From contig CAYVUV010000157.1 in assembly GCA_964455095.1 (NCBI GenBank), positions 1 through 14,099 of the forward strand: DNA of 14,099 nt. The letters are read 5' to 3'. The notes beneath the pieces are model-generated. The model saw only the letters and a program-made list of their open reading frames with translations. It did no database searches and was not told the origin of the DNA. The position numbers and the translations under genes are program-made. Shown in pieces: positions 1 through 5,852 of this stretch (positions are counted from its first letter, which is position 1; every line of letters starts with the position of its first letter). Source of the stretch: CAYVUV01 sp964455095. GTDB lineage: Bacteria; Desulfobacterota; Binatia; HRBIN30; CADEER01.

Positions 1-595
1 CCGACAGCCCCTCGAACAGCCCGGCGTTCCAGCGCGCGCGGTGCAACGTCAGCGCCAGGCTCAGCGCCGCGCTGCTGCCGGCCACCCGCTGCGGCGCTTG
101 CACCGCCAGCACCGTCCCCGCCTGCCGCGCCGCGCGCAGCAACCGCGGCCAGACGTGCAGCGGCAAGGTCGGCACCGACGCGCCGACGTCGAGCACGACC
201 AATCCGAAGCCACCGGCGCCGAGGATCAGCTCGGTGCACTTGAGCGCCGCCAGCAGCGACGGCGGCCGCACCCACAGCACGCGCTCGAGAGCCGCCCCTG
301 CTCGCCCGAGCGTCTCCGGATGCAACGCATCGGGCAGATCGACCACGGCGACCACCTCACCGCGCCGCGTCGCCGCCGCGAGCAGCGCGTGCGCCACCGC
401 CGTGCGCCCACTGCCCGTCGCCCCGACGATCTCACTCACCTGCCCGCGCGGCAGCCCCCCACCCAGCAACGCATCGAGAGCCGCCACCCCGGTCGCCAGA
501 CGCCGCACCGGCTCCGGCGCCGCACCGATCCCCACCAACCCCGGCAACTGCAACGAGGCGACACGTTCCCAACCGCGCGAGGTGGAGGCCAGCAC
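1..595 (-). CDS. RecA-like / ImuA-type SOS mutagenesis protein, partial (C-terminus off the left edge)
   Basis: About 198 residues are visible on the minus strand. After a short N-terminal segment comes a RecA/ImuA-style opening with GVAALDALLGGGLPRGQ, then a P-loop GATGSGRT, a second strand EVVAVVDLPDALHP, and a Walker-B-like strand FGLVVLDVG. The last visible stretch is RARWNAGLFEGL, which resembles the C-terminal core of ImuA proteins. The P-loop has Arg where classical Walker A has Lys, as is common in ImuA. ImuA-type proteins work with ImuB and DnaE2 in SOS-induced translesion synthesis, but those partners would lie left of the window and cannot be confirmed. The start is uncertain. I chose the GTG at 595 because it leaves a short N-terminal segment; an in-frame GTG about 100 bases upstream is also possible. 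A diverged RecA/KaiC-like ATPase of another role remains an alternative. Confidence 0.6.
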   Translation of the reverse strand, partial: MLASTSRGWERVASLQLPGLVGIGAAPEPVRRLATGVAALDALLGGGLPRGQVSEIVGATGSGRTAVAHALLAAATRRGEVVAVVDLPDALHPETLGRAGAALERVLWVRPPSLLAALKCTELILGAGGFGLVVLDVGASVPTLPLHVWPRLLRAARQAGTVLAVQAPQRVAGSSAALSLALTLHRARWNAGLFEGLS

Positions 596-1032
596 CGCTC
601 TATTTTCGCTAAATCTTCGCCTTTGGCAAGCGGAGGATGCTTTGGAACTTGGGCGGGCCGATCGCTTCCGTCCCACCGCCCTCTTTGGAACGGCGGGGCA
701 AACTATGTCTGAGCTACTGGCCCGATGCTGACACGCACAAGCTCGCAAAGTGGATCACGTTGCAATTGAGCACCGTAAGCCTGGAGAGCAGTGCACGTCC
801 GCCAAGGGGATCGAAACGGAAGACGAGACGACCGAGTAAGTGAAACGAGCGGTCGGGATCTGAAGTAAGTGCGGATCGTTCTCGAACCGATGCCGCCAGA
901 CAAGAAGCGATCAAGGTTGGAAGTTGGCGGTGGAATCGGGCAAAATCGAATCGACGCACCATGACAGCGATCGTGAAGCGTCAGGCTGAAGGTGCAGAGC
1001 GTAGACGTCGATTTCGACATGAGGAGTACACC
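596..1032. other. Non-coding stretch between divergent genes
   Basis: About 440 bases separate the minus-strand ImuA-like gene from the plus-strand antitoxin-like gene. GC looks lower than in the flanking genes. Short open frames on both strands lack convincing ribosome binding sites and recognisable protein features. The region should hold the promoters of both divergent units, but I could not identify a confident -35/-10 pair. The only clear structure is the palindrome at 1007-1018. Confidence 0.5.
1007..1018. promoter_or_regulatory. Short perfect palindrome just upstream of the antitoxin-like gene
   Basis: GTCGA-TT-TCGAC is a perfect inverted repeat of two 5-base arms with a 2-base centre. 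It lies immediately before the GAGGAG ribosome binding site (1021-1026) of the gene starting at 1033. Its position would suit an operator or a small mRNA structure near the translation start. The role is inference; a 10-base match could be chance. Confidence 0.25.
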
Positions 1033-1227
1033 ATGAGCAGCACCGCAGTAGAGGGCGTAGTTGATCATGGGGTCGTCCGGCCGACTGAGCCCTTGACCGT
1101 TTCTGACGGGACCAAGGTTTTCATCATTGTCCCCGGTGCGGACGACACACGGCCGGTGATTCAGAGTCCGCGCCTCGTGAGACCGGAACAGAGCGCTGAC
1201 TTCCGGATGAAAGTGTCTGACGATTAA
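1033..1227 (+). CDS. Small AF2212/DUF104 antitoxin-like protein
   Basis: This 64-residue protein opens with VEGVVDHGVVRPTEPLTVSDGTKVFIIVP. The pattern (short beta strand, G-V-x-x-P-x-x-P-L, then D-G-T-K-V-x-I-x-V) is that of the AF2212-like/DUF104 family of small proteins annotated as antitoxins. The start at 1033 is preferred because GAGGAG at 1021-1026 sits six bases before it. An in-frame ATG at 961 has no ribosome binding site and would add a poorly conserved basic segment. The acidic tail (KVSDD) ends six bases before the next gene, so the two are almost certainly co-transcribed. The partner is a retropepsin-like protease rather than a PIN-domain or RelE toxin, so the antitoxin role is not established. 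Family assignment is by eye. Confidence 0.6.
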   Translation: MSSTAVEGVVDHGVVRPTEPLTVSDGTKVFIIVPGADDTRPVIQSPRLVRPEQSADFRMKVSDD

Positions 1228-1233
1228 GCGACC

Positions 1234-1617
1234 GTGCCCGAATACAGCCCACAGGCCTTCGACCCGCCTGCACCTGTCGCTGAGGTGTCGGTGGCCAACC
1301 CAGTCGATGGCTCAATCTGTGCGGGTGTCCGGATGCTGCTCGACACTGGCGCCGACGTCAGCATCGTCCCACGCTCCGCCGTCGAGCGAGTCGGCGTGGC
1401 GCCGATTGGAGCCGTGCGGTACGAAGTGGCTGGGTTTGGTGGCGGCGGCGTATGGCTCAGCGCCGTTGAGTTGAAGCTCACCTTCCTTGACCGGTTCTTC
1501 CGCGGCCGGTTCCTCGTAGGCGATCAAGAATACGGAATTCTCGGCCGCAACGTCCTCAATGCCGAGAGCATTCTGTTCGATGGCCCCCGGCTGACGTGGA
1601 CTCGGAATCCGGCTTGA
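1234..1617 (+). CDS. Retropepsin-like (clan AA) aspartic protease, single domain
   Basis: The 127-residue protein contains MLLDTGADVSIVP, with the catalytic D-T-G at residues 37-39. It is followed by a glycine-rich, flap-like segment (VAGFGGGGVWL, about 65-75) and the second hallmark GILGRNVLN (101-109). This is the retropepsin fold in a single lobe, so an active enzyme would have to be a homodimer. No signal peptide or membrane segment is visible, so a cytoplasmic location is likely. Translation starts at a GTG six bases after the stop of the antitoxin-like gene, with no strong ribosome binding site of its own, which suggests translational coupling. Related small proteases paired with DUF104-like proteins occur in other bacteria, as I recall, but the substrate is unknown. 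The fold is fairly sure; the function is not. Confidence 0.8.
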   Translation: MPEYSPQAFDPPAPVAEVSVANPVDGSICAGVRMLLDTGADVSIVPRSAVERVGVAPIGAVRYEVAGFGGGGVWLSAVELKLTFLDRFFRGRFLVGDQEYGILGRNVLNAESILFDGPRLTWTRNPA

Positions 1618-1673
1618 ACGCACCGGGGCCGGCCGCTCAGCGGAATTGCTGTTGATCCGATGAGCACGCGCTG

Positions 1674-2924
1674 ATGGAACGATTCGACGCGATCGTGATC
1701 GGCGCGGGCTTCTCCGGCCTCGGCGTCGGCGCATCGCTGCGTGCCGCGGGAGTGGAGCGCTTCGTCATTCTCGAGCAAGGCAGTGGCGTCGGGCATTTCT
1801 GGAGCACCACCTACGATCGGCTGCACCTGCACTCCGCCTACCACGACATGCCGCACGACGGCGGGTTGCGGCGGCCCTACCCCACTTTCCTCGCGCGCGA
1901 TGAGATCCGCGACTACTTTCGGCGCTATGCGGAGCTGCATCAGCTCGGTCCGCATCTGCGGTTTGGAGAGCGCGTCGCGCGCGTCAAGCGGATCGACGGC
2001 GCGACCGATGGATTCGAATGGGAGGTCGAGAGCAGCGGCGGGCGGATGGTGGCTGGCCATGTCGCCGTAGCGACGGCGGTCAATCGCGTGCCCAAGGTGC
2101 CGGAGATCGCCGGGCGGGAGGCGTTTCGCGGGCGCGTTCTGCACAGCGCCGAGTATCGCAATGCGGCACCGTTCGCCGGGCGCTCCGTGCTGGTCGTCGG
2201 CAGTGGCAACTCGGCGGCGGAGATCAGCCTCGACCTCTGCGAGGGTGGCGCGTGTGACGTGGCGCTGTGGGTGCGGGCACCGCGCCACTTCATTCCCATC
2301 CGGCGCATGGCGGTGCTCTTCTGGATCTCGCGCCAGCTCGGCTTCTTCAGCGAGAAGCGCATCGCCGCAGCACATCGCATCACGTGGGGAACGCCCGAGT
2401 TCAAGCAGGCGATCGAGGAGCGCGACCGCGTCGCGCGGCGGTTGTCGGTCGATCTGTCGCGCTACGGCATCCGCATGCCCGAGGCCGGGCCGATGGCCGA
2501 AACGTTCTTCAAGGGCCGCATCGCCACCTTCGACGTCGGCGCGATCGCGCAGATCCGCAGCGGCGCGATTCGCGTCATCGACGGCAACGTCCGCCCGCTC
2601 GAAGGCTTTACCGAGAACGGCGTGCAGCTCGGCGGCTCAGTGGTACCGTTCGACGACGTGATCCTCGCCACCGGCTTCGAGCCGCGCGTCGAGGAATTCA
2701 TCGCCGACACCGAGCTGCTCGGGCGGGTCCACCAGTGGGATCGCTATCCCCTCACCGACTACCGCTGCCGCTCGCGCATCCACCCGTCGATCTTCTTTCC
2801 CGGCTTCGACCGCAACCCGCTCGGCGGCCACAGCCTCGGCCGCTGGGGATGGGAAGTCGGCGAGCGCATCGCCGAGTCTCTGCGCGGCGAGACGTTGGGG
2901 CCCGTCCCGGTCTTGCTGACTTGA
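1674..2924 (+). CDS. Flavin-containing monooxygenase (FMO/YUCCA-like)
   Basis: This 416-residue FAD- and NAD(P)H-dependent oxidoreductase should use O2 to oxygenate a nucleophilic or carbonyl substrate in the cytoplasm. The FAD Rossmann motif GAGFSG is at residues 10-15. The class B monooxygenase fingerprint FxGxxxHxxxY is matched exactly by FRGRVLHSAEY (151-161). The NADPH Rossmann motif GSGNSA is at 176-181, and ATGFEP at 332-337 is the usual C-terminal motif. Length and domain order are normal for bacterial FMO-like enzymes. The fingerprint ends in Tyr rather than the Trp of Baeyer-Villiger enzymes, which favours the N/S-oxidising FMO group. It follows the retropepsin gene by 56 bases on the same strand; a shared transcript is possible but a functional link is not evident. 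The substrate cannot be predicted. Confidence 0.9.
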   Translation: MERFDAIVIGAGFSGLGVGASLRAAGVERFVILEQGSGVGHFWSTTYDRLHLHSAYHDMPHDGGLRRPYPTFLARDEIRDYFRRYAELHQLGPHLRFGERVARVKRIDGATDGFEWEVESSGGRMVAGHVAVATAVNRVPKVPEIAGREAFRGRVLHSAEYRNAAPFAGRSVLVVGSGNSAAEISLDLCEGGACDVALWVRAPRHFIPIRRMAVLFWISRQLGFFSEKRIAAAHRITWGTPEFKQAIEERDRVARRLSVDLSRYGIRMPEAGPMAETFFKGRIATFDVGAIAQIRSGAIRVIDGNVRPLEGFTENGVQLGGSVVPFDDVILATGFEPRVEEFIADTELLGRVHQWDRYPLTDYRCRSRIHPSIFFPGFDRNPLGGHSLGRWGWEVGERIAESLRGETLGPVPVLLT

Positions 2925-2934
2925 AACCGATCCG

Positions 2935-2970
2935 GATTTCACACCACGAAGAGCACGAAGGTCACGAAGG
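2935..2970. repeat. 'CACGAAG' interspersed repeat, copy 1
   Basis: A unit starting GATTTCACACCACGAAGA and ending in GGTCACGAAG recurs at 3404-3440 in the same orientation with only two internal differences over about 35 bases. Internally it is built from CACGAAG-type sub-repeats about 9 bases apart. Similar CACGAAG repeats are scattered in intergenic regions of many bacterial genomes. This copy starts ten bases after the monooxygenase stop codon. Confidence 0.75.
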
Positions 2971-2990
2971 CAGGGCCGACACACCGCGCG

Positions 2991-3221
2991 TCACGGGCGG
3001 CCCGGGATGGCGTGCCGCCGGCCGATCGGGCGCGGCTGTGGATGGGTCAGCCGCGGGATGCGGGTCGAAAGGTCTCGCGGCCACACGGCGATCCACAGCA
3101 GCGGCAACAGGCTCACCAGAAGGGCCAGCCCGAACCATGCCCCGATCGCCATATCGACAGCGAGGGCTGAGTCTGGCAGCACCGCCGTCGGCGGGGACCA
3201 GGCCATCAAGGGAAGCTCCAT
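2991..3221 (-). CDS. Small single-pass membrane protein of unknown function
   Basis: This 76-residue protein is not recognised. It starts MELPLMAWSPP, and a long hydrophobic stretch MAIGAWFGLALLVSLLPLLW (about residues 28-47) should form one transmembrane helix. A short basic, proline-rich tail follows (about 52-76, with several Arg, His and Pro), which predicts a cytoplasmic C-terminus. The start is well supported: GGAGGAG at 3229-3235 lies seven bases before the ATG on the minus strand, one of the best ribosome binding sites in the window. An in-frame ATG 69 bases upstream lacks such a site. The gene stands alone, is opposite in strand to the monooxygenase, and is flanked by two copies of the CACGAAG repeat. 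Confidence 0.55.
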   Translation of the reverse strand: MELPLMAWSPPTAVLPDSALAVDMAIGAWFGLALLVSLLPLLWIAVWPRDLSTRIPRLTHPQPRPIGRRHAIPGRP

Positions 3222-3334
3222 CTCGTTTCTCCTCCCCCCAACCACCTGCCCCCTGACACGAAACAGCCTAACGCACTGCGTCAGTTGCACAAGCCAGGCG
3301 ATGCAATAGATCCCATGAATTGCACTCGCCGCCG

Positions 3335-3362
3335 GCGTGAGCGGTGCTCATGCTCACCCGCC
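3335..3362. other. Possible hairpin upstream of the small membrane protein gene
   Basis: GCGTGAGC at 3335-3342 and GCTCAC at 3352-3357 form an inverted repeat around a 9-base loop, with further GC-rich pairing possible outside it (CCGCC downstream). It lies between the small membrane protein start and the second CACGAAG repeat. It is not followed by a T-run, so a terminator is not clear. Apart from this hairpin and the repeat, 3222-3493 shows no coding signal. Confidence 0.3.
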
Positions 3363-3403
3363 GCTGGCGCGGTGGGCGCGAGACGTAGAAACGCGTCGGT
3401 CGA

Positions 3404-3440
3404 GATTTCACACCACGAAGAACACGAGGGTCACGAAGAA
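3404..3440. repeat. 'CACGAAG' interspersed repeat, copy 2
   Basis: Second copy of the unit at 2935-2970, same orientation, starting GATTTCACACCACGAAGA. The two differ at a G/A and an A/G internally. The start-to-start distance is 469 bases, so the two copies act as direct repeats bracketing the small membrane protein gene. Confidence 0.75.
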
Positions 3441-3493
3441 GACAGCTAATGGCGCAGAATCGTCGAGAGGGGACCAGAGCTTCGCCTCACGGC

Positions 3494-4960
3494 TCACGGG
3501 CAACTTTGCTCGGTTCCGGACGGATCGGGTCTCACGCGCACTGTCACCGGGTGGCCCGGGCGCCGCATGCGGCGCGTGCGCAGGCGCAGCTCGGTCGCGC
3601 ACGGCACGGACATCACGCGTGCCCCCTTCACCTCCACCGTGTAGCCGTTCGGATAGTGCCGGCGGGGGATGAACACCACGGTGTCGAGTCGACGCGGGAA
3701 CGACCCGCCGCCGGCGCGTGCCGTCTCGTACTCGAGGTCGAAGACCTTCGTCGCCGGATCGAAGGCGATGTGGGTCGGGACACCGGTCGTCGCCACCGGG
3801 TAGGGTCGCACCAACGCGTCGAGCGCCGCCTGGCTGTACACGGCTTCCGGGGTGAGAGGAATGTGTTGGTCGGGCACGATCTGCCCGTCGTAGGCCCAGA
3901 ACATCCACGGCACCATACGCGCCTCGAATTGCGCGGTCAGACGATTGAGCAAAGCCGGATCGGTGCTGGCGCCGAACTCGGTGATGACCACCGGCGCCCC
4001 GTCCCGCTCGGCCGCCTCGACCCCGAGCCGGACGACGTTGGTCTCCCCGGTCACGTCGAGCGCATACGAATGGAACGACAGAGCGAACCCGGGGTCCGTG
4101 CCGGGAATGCTGGTCGGCGCCTGGCCGAAGTTGAAGAGCACGAAGGGCTCGACAAACACCAGCTGCGTCGGCGCGATCGCCCGCAATGCCGCCGCCCCCT
4201 TGCGGTAGAACGGCATCAGCCGCTCGGCCTCGATCGCCGCGCAGCCAGCAGGCTCGAACACGCACGGCCGCCAGTCGGCGCCCGGCCACGGTTCGTTCAT
4301 CAGCTCGGTGCCGATCACCATCGGCTCGGCGCCGAAGCGCGTGGCAATGGCTTGCAGCGCTTGCACGAAGTAGTCCTGCAAGCCGTCGCCGTCCGGGATC
4401 GCGGCGTTCTCCCAGAAGTGCTCGAAGGCGCGCTGCATGGCCGGGTTCTGCACGTAGTAGAGTGGGAACACGGCGTCGGGTGGATTCTCGAGACCGTCGT
4501 CGAACGCCATCCAGTTCGGAAAGCCGTTGCCGTTGTACTTCGGCGCGTAGCCGTCCTGATGGAAGTCGAGTAACACGAAGATCCCGCCGGCCGCGCAGTC
4601 CGCCACCGTCGTGGCCAGGTGCTCGATGTAGGCAGCGTCCACCTGTCCGGGGACCGCCATCAGCGCGCGCATGTCGATCCCGAGCCGGAGCGCATTGAAG
4701 CCCTCCGAGACCAGGAACGCGACATCGTCCGCGCCGAAACCCCGCGCCGCCGAGTAGTACGGCGGCACCTTCGCCACGTCGTTGACGCCATGCAGCATGA
4801 CGACGCGACCGGTCGCGTCGACCAACCAACGCCCCACACCGGACAATGGCGCCGCCGGCCCAACCGGCAACGGCGGACGGGTGGCGGCTCCGGATACAGC
4901 CGCGGCCAGCAGCACTCCGGCAAGGACCAGGACGCGCCCGAGAATGGGCAGGAAAGGCAT
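3494..4960 (-). CDS. Secreted GH5 glycosidase, endoglycoceramidase-like
   Basis: With the ATG at 4960 the protein has 488 residues. An N-terminal signal peptide (MPFLPILGRVLVLAGVLLAA, cleavage after about AVSGAA) indicates export. The GH5 barrel shows HGVNDVAKVPPYY, the strand LDFHQDGYAPKYNG, the acid/base motif MNEPW (Glu223), FHSYA (His297), the nucleophile motif ITEFGA (Glu328) and MFWAYDG. This arrangement, with a beta-rich C-terminal domain (about 390-488), matches bacterial endoglycoceramidases, which cleave the glycan from glycosphingolipids. Cellulase or another GH5 specificity is the alternative. An in-frame TTG at 4990 with an AGGA nine bases upstream would add ten residues, but both lie inside an interspersed repeat (4976-5020), so I prefer the ATG. 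The gene is separated from the upstream exported operon by hairpin repeats and is probably its own unit. Confidence 0.87.
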   Translation of the reverse strand: MPFLPILGRVLVLAGVLLAAAVSGAATRPPLPVGPAAPLSGVGRWLVDATGRVVMLHGVNDVAKVPPYYSAARGFGADDVAFLVSEGFNALRLGIDMRALMAVPGQVDAAYIEHLATTVADCAAGGIFVLLDFHQDGYAPKYNGNGFPNWMAFDDGLENPPDAVFPLYYVQNPAMQRAFEHFWENAAIPDGDGLQDYFVQALQAIATRFGAEPMVIGTELMNEPWPGADWRPCVFEPAGCAAIEAERLMPFYRKGAAALRAIAPTQLVFVEPFVLFNFGQAPTSIPGTDPGFALSFHSYALDVTGETNVVRLGVEAAERDGAPVVITEFGASTDPALLNRLTAQFEARMVPWMFWAYDGQIVPDQHIPLTPEAVYSQAALDALVRPYPVATTGVPTHIAFDPATKVFDLEYETARAGGGSFPRRLDTVVFIPRRHYPNGYTVEVKGARVMSVPCATELRLRTRRMRRPGHPVTVRVRPDPSGTEQSCP

Positions 4961-4986
4961 CAACGCCGGGGGTGCGAGTTTGGCCA

Positions 4987-5020
4987 GCAATTGGTGTGGT
5001 CCTTCCGGTTCCTCTCCCTC
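4987..5020. repeat. Interspersed repeat segment, copy near the GH5 start
   Basis: GCAATTGGTG..GTCCTTCCGG is shared with 9000-9033 with five differences over 34 bases. The adjoining 4976-4992 resembles the AATTGCCGGGCAAAGCC core found at 8989-9005, 9168-9184 and 9221-9237. Here the segment overlaps the possible TTG start of the GH5 gene and runs into the first hairpin. Confidence 0.65.
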
Positions 5021-5119
5021 AGGGAGAGGCTAGGTGAGGGGATCGAACAAACTCTTCAACCAATCAGGGGTCGAAGCCAGCATTTCATACCCTCACCTTA
5101 CCTCTCCCGGTGGGAGAGG
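5011..5119. repeat. BIME-like inverted pair of CCTCTCCC hairpins
   Basis: Two hairpins are present: CCTCTCCC-TCA-GGGAGAGG at 5011-5029 and CCTCTCCC-GGT-GGGAGAGG at 5101-5119, each with a perfect 8-base-pair stem and a 3-base loop. The inner flanks are also inverted: GGGAGAGGCTAGGTGAGGG (5022-5040) pairs with 5091-5109 at 17 of 19 positions. The whole unit is thus a large imperfect palindrome. It lies between the stop of the glycine-rich protein gene (5159) and the GH5 gene, where it could end or stabilise the operon transcript. No T-run marks it as a classical terminator. Confidence 0.8.
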
Positions 5120-5158
5120 AACTTTGCCGAGCAAAGGCCCGCGGTGGCGCAGCGCGCC

Positions 5159-5839
5159 TCAGGGCGTCGGCACGACGCGGTAGTACACGCCGTTGGCGCC
5201 GAAGGCCGGCTTCAGCCAATGCGGGCCGCACAGGTAGTACGTGGTGCCGCTGACCGTCGCCGGGTTGCACCCGCCGGGCAGCGTCGCATAGATCGCGCCC
5301 ATCGCGTACGCGGTGTCCGCACTGCCGGCGGAGTAGCCGGCAGAGTAAGCGTCCGCATTGGCAGCCTGGTTGTTGGCATTCGCCACCGACGCACCGACCG
5401 CCGCGCCGACCGCCGCCGCTCCGGCGACCGCCCAGCCGCCGCAGCTGCCGCAGCTGGAGCCGTAGACGTTCACCGTCGTCGGCGGATGGTAGTACGCGTA
5501 GGAGCCGCCGTAATAGTGGTTGTACCCGCCGGCCGCCGTCGTACCGTAGCGATTGGTCGCCTGCCACGAGCCGCCGCCACCGGAGGCAGAGCCGCCATAC
5601 GCCCCGTTGGCGTGCCACGAGCCCCCGCCGCCCGATGCGGTGCCGCCGCGAAAACCCTCCCCGCTCCACGACCCCCCCCCGCCCGATGCGGTGCCACCGC
5701 GGGCGCCCTCGGCACTCCAGGAACCGCCGCCACCGGATGCATGGCCGCCGTATCTGCCTGCCGCGGCCCAGGCATCTGCCGGCGCCGGTGGAAGGGCCGC
5801 GATCACGAGACTCACCAAGCCAATGATTGATGCCTTCAT
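5159..5839 (-). CDS. Secreted glycine/serine-rich repeat protein of unknown function
   Basis: The 226-residue protein has a signal peptide (MKASIIGLVSLVIAALPPAPADA). Four tandem 17-residue repeats with the core ASGGGGSW lie at residues 34-41, 51-58, 68-75 and 85-92. They are followed by a Tyr/Gly/His-rich segment (YNHYYGGSYAYYHPP, 106-120), a CxxC pair (Cys130, Cys133), a glycine-zipper-like Ala/Gly stretch (AVAGAAAVGAAVGASV, 137-152) and a C-terminal module with Cys191 and Cys204 ending GANGVYYRVVPTP. I recall similar glycine-rich exported proteins in various proteobacteria with the same ending, all of unknown role. The zipper suggests membrane association or oligomerisation. It is the last gene of the operon, 13 bases after the DUF2092 gene. 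The start at 5839 has GAGGGAG upstream; the frame stays open further upstream but lacks a signal peptide there. Confidence 0.8.
   Translation of the reverse strand: MKASIIGLVSLVIAALPPAPADAWAAAGRYGGHASGGGGSWSAEGARGGTASGGGGSWSGEGFRGGTASGGGGSWHANGAYGGSASGGGGSWQATNRYGTTAAGGYNHYYGGSYAYYHPPTTVNVYGSSCGSCGGWAVAGAAAVGAAVGASVANANNQAANADAYSAGYSAGSADTAYAMGAIYATLPGGCNPATVSGTTYYLCGPHWLKPAFGANGVYYRVVPTP
5546..5749 (-). repeat. Four coding tandem repeats of 51 bases
   Basis: These encode the four 17-residue ASGGGGSW repeats of the secreted glycine-rich protein. The copies differ in the variable part between cores (for example SAEGARGGT, SGEGFRGGT, HANGAYGGS). A C-run at 5670-5678 within the repeats, in the strand shown, is a likely slippage spot. 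Confidence 0.75.
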
Positions 5840-5852
5840 GACGGGTGCTCCC

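Noticed and set aside
41..731. Plus-strand open frames at the left edge
   Set aside because: Their products are Arg/Pro/Gln- or Ser/Ala-rich, while the minus strand gives a coherent RecA/ImuA-like domain over the same bases.
703..1068. Minus-strand open frames between the ImuA-like and antitoxin-like genes
   Set aside because: They lack ribosome binding sites, signal or domain features, and the longest overlaps the supported start at 1033.
1524..2375. Minus-strand open frame antisense to the flavin monooxygenase
   Set aside because: The plus-strand gene carries both Rossmann motifs and the FMO fingerprint; the antisense frame has no recognisable feature.
3408..4829. Long minus-strand open frame (473 codons) overlapping the GH5 gene in another frame
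   Set aside because: The translation is Arg/Gly-rich without motifs and overlaps the GH5 catalytic domain, which is intact in its own frame.
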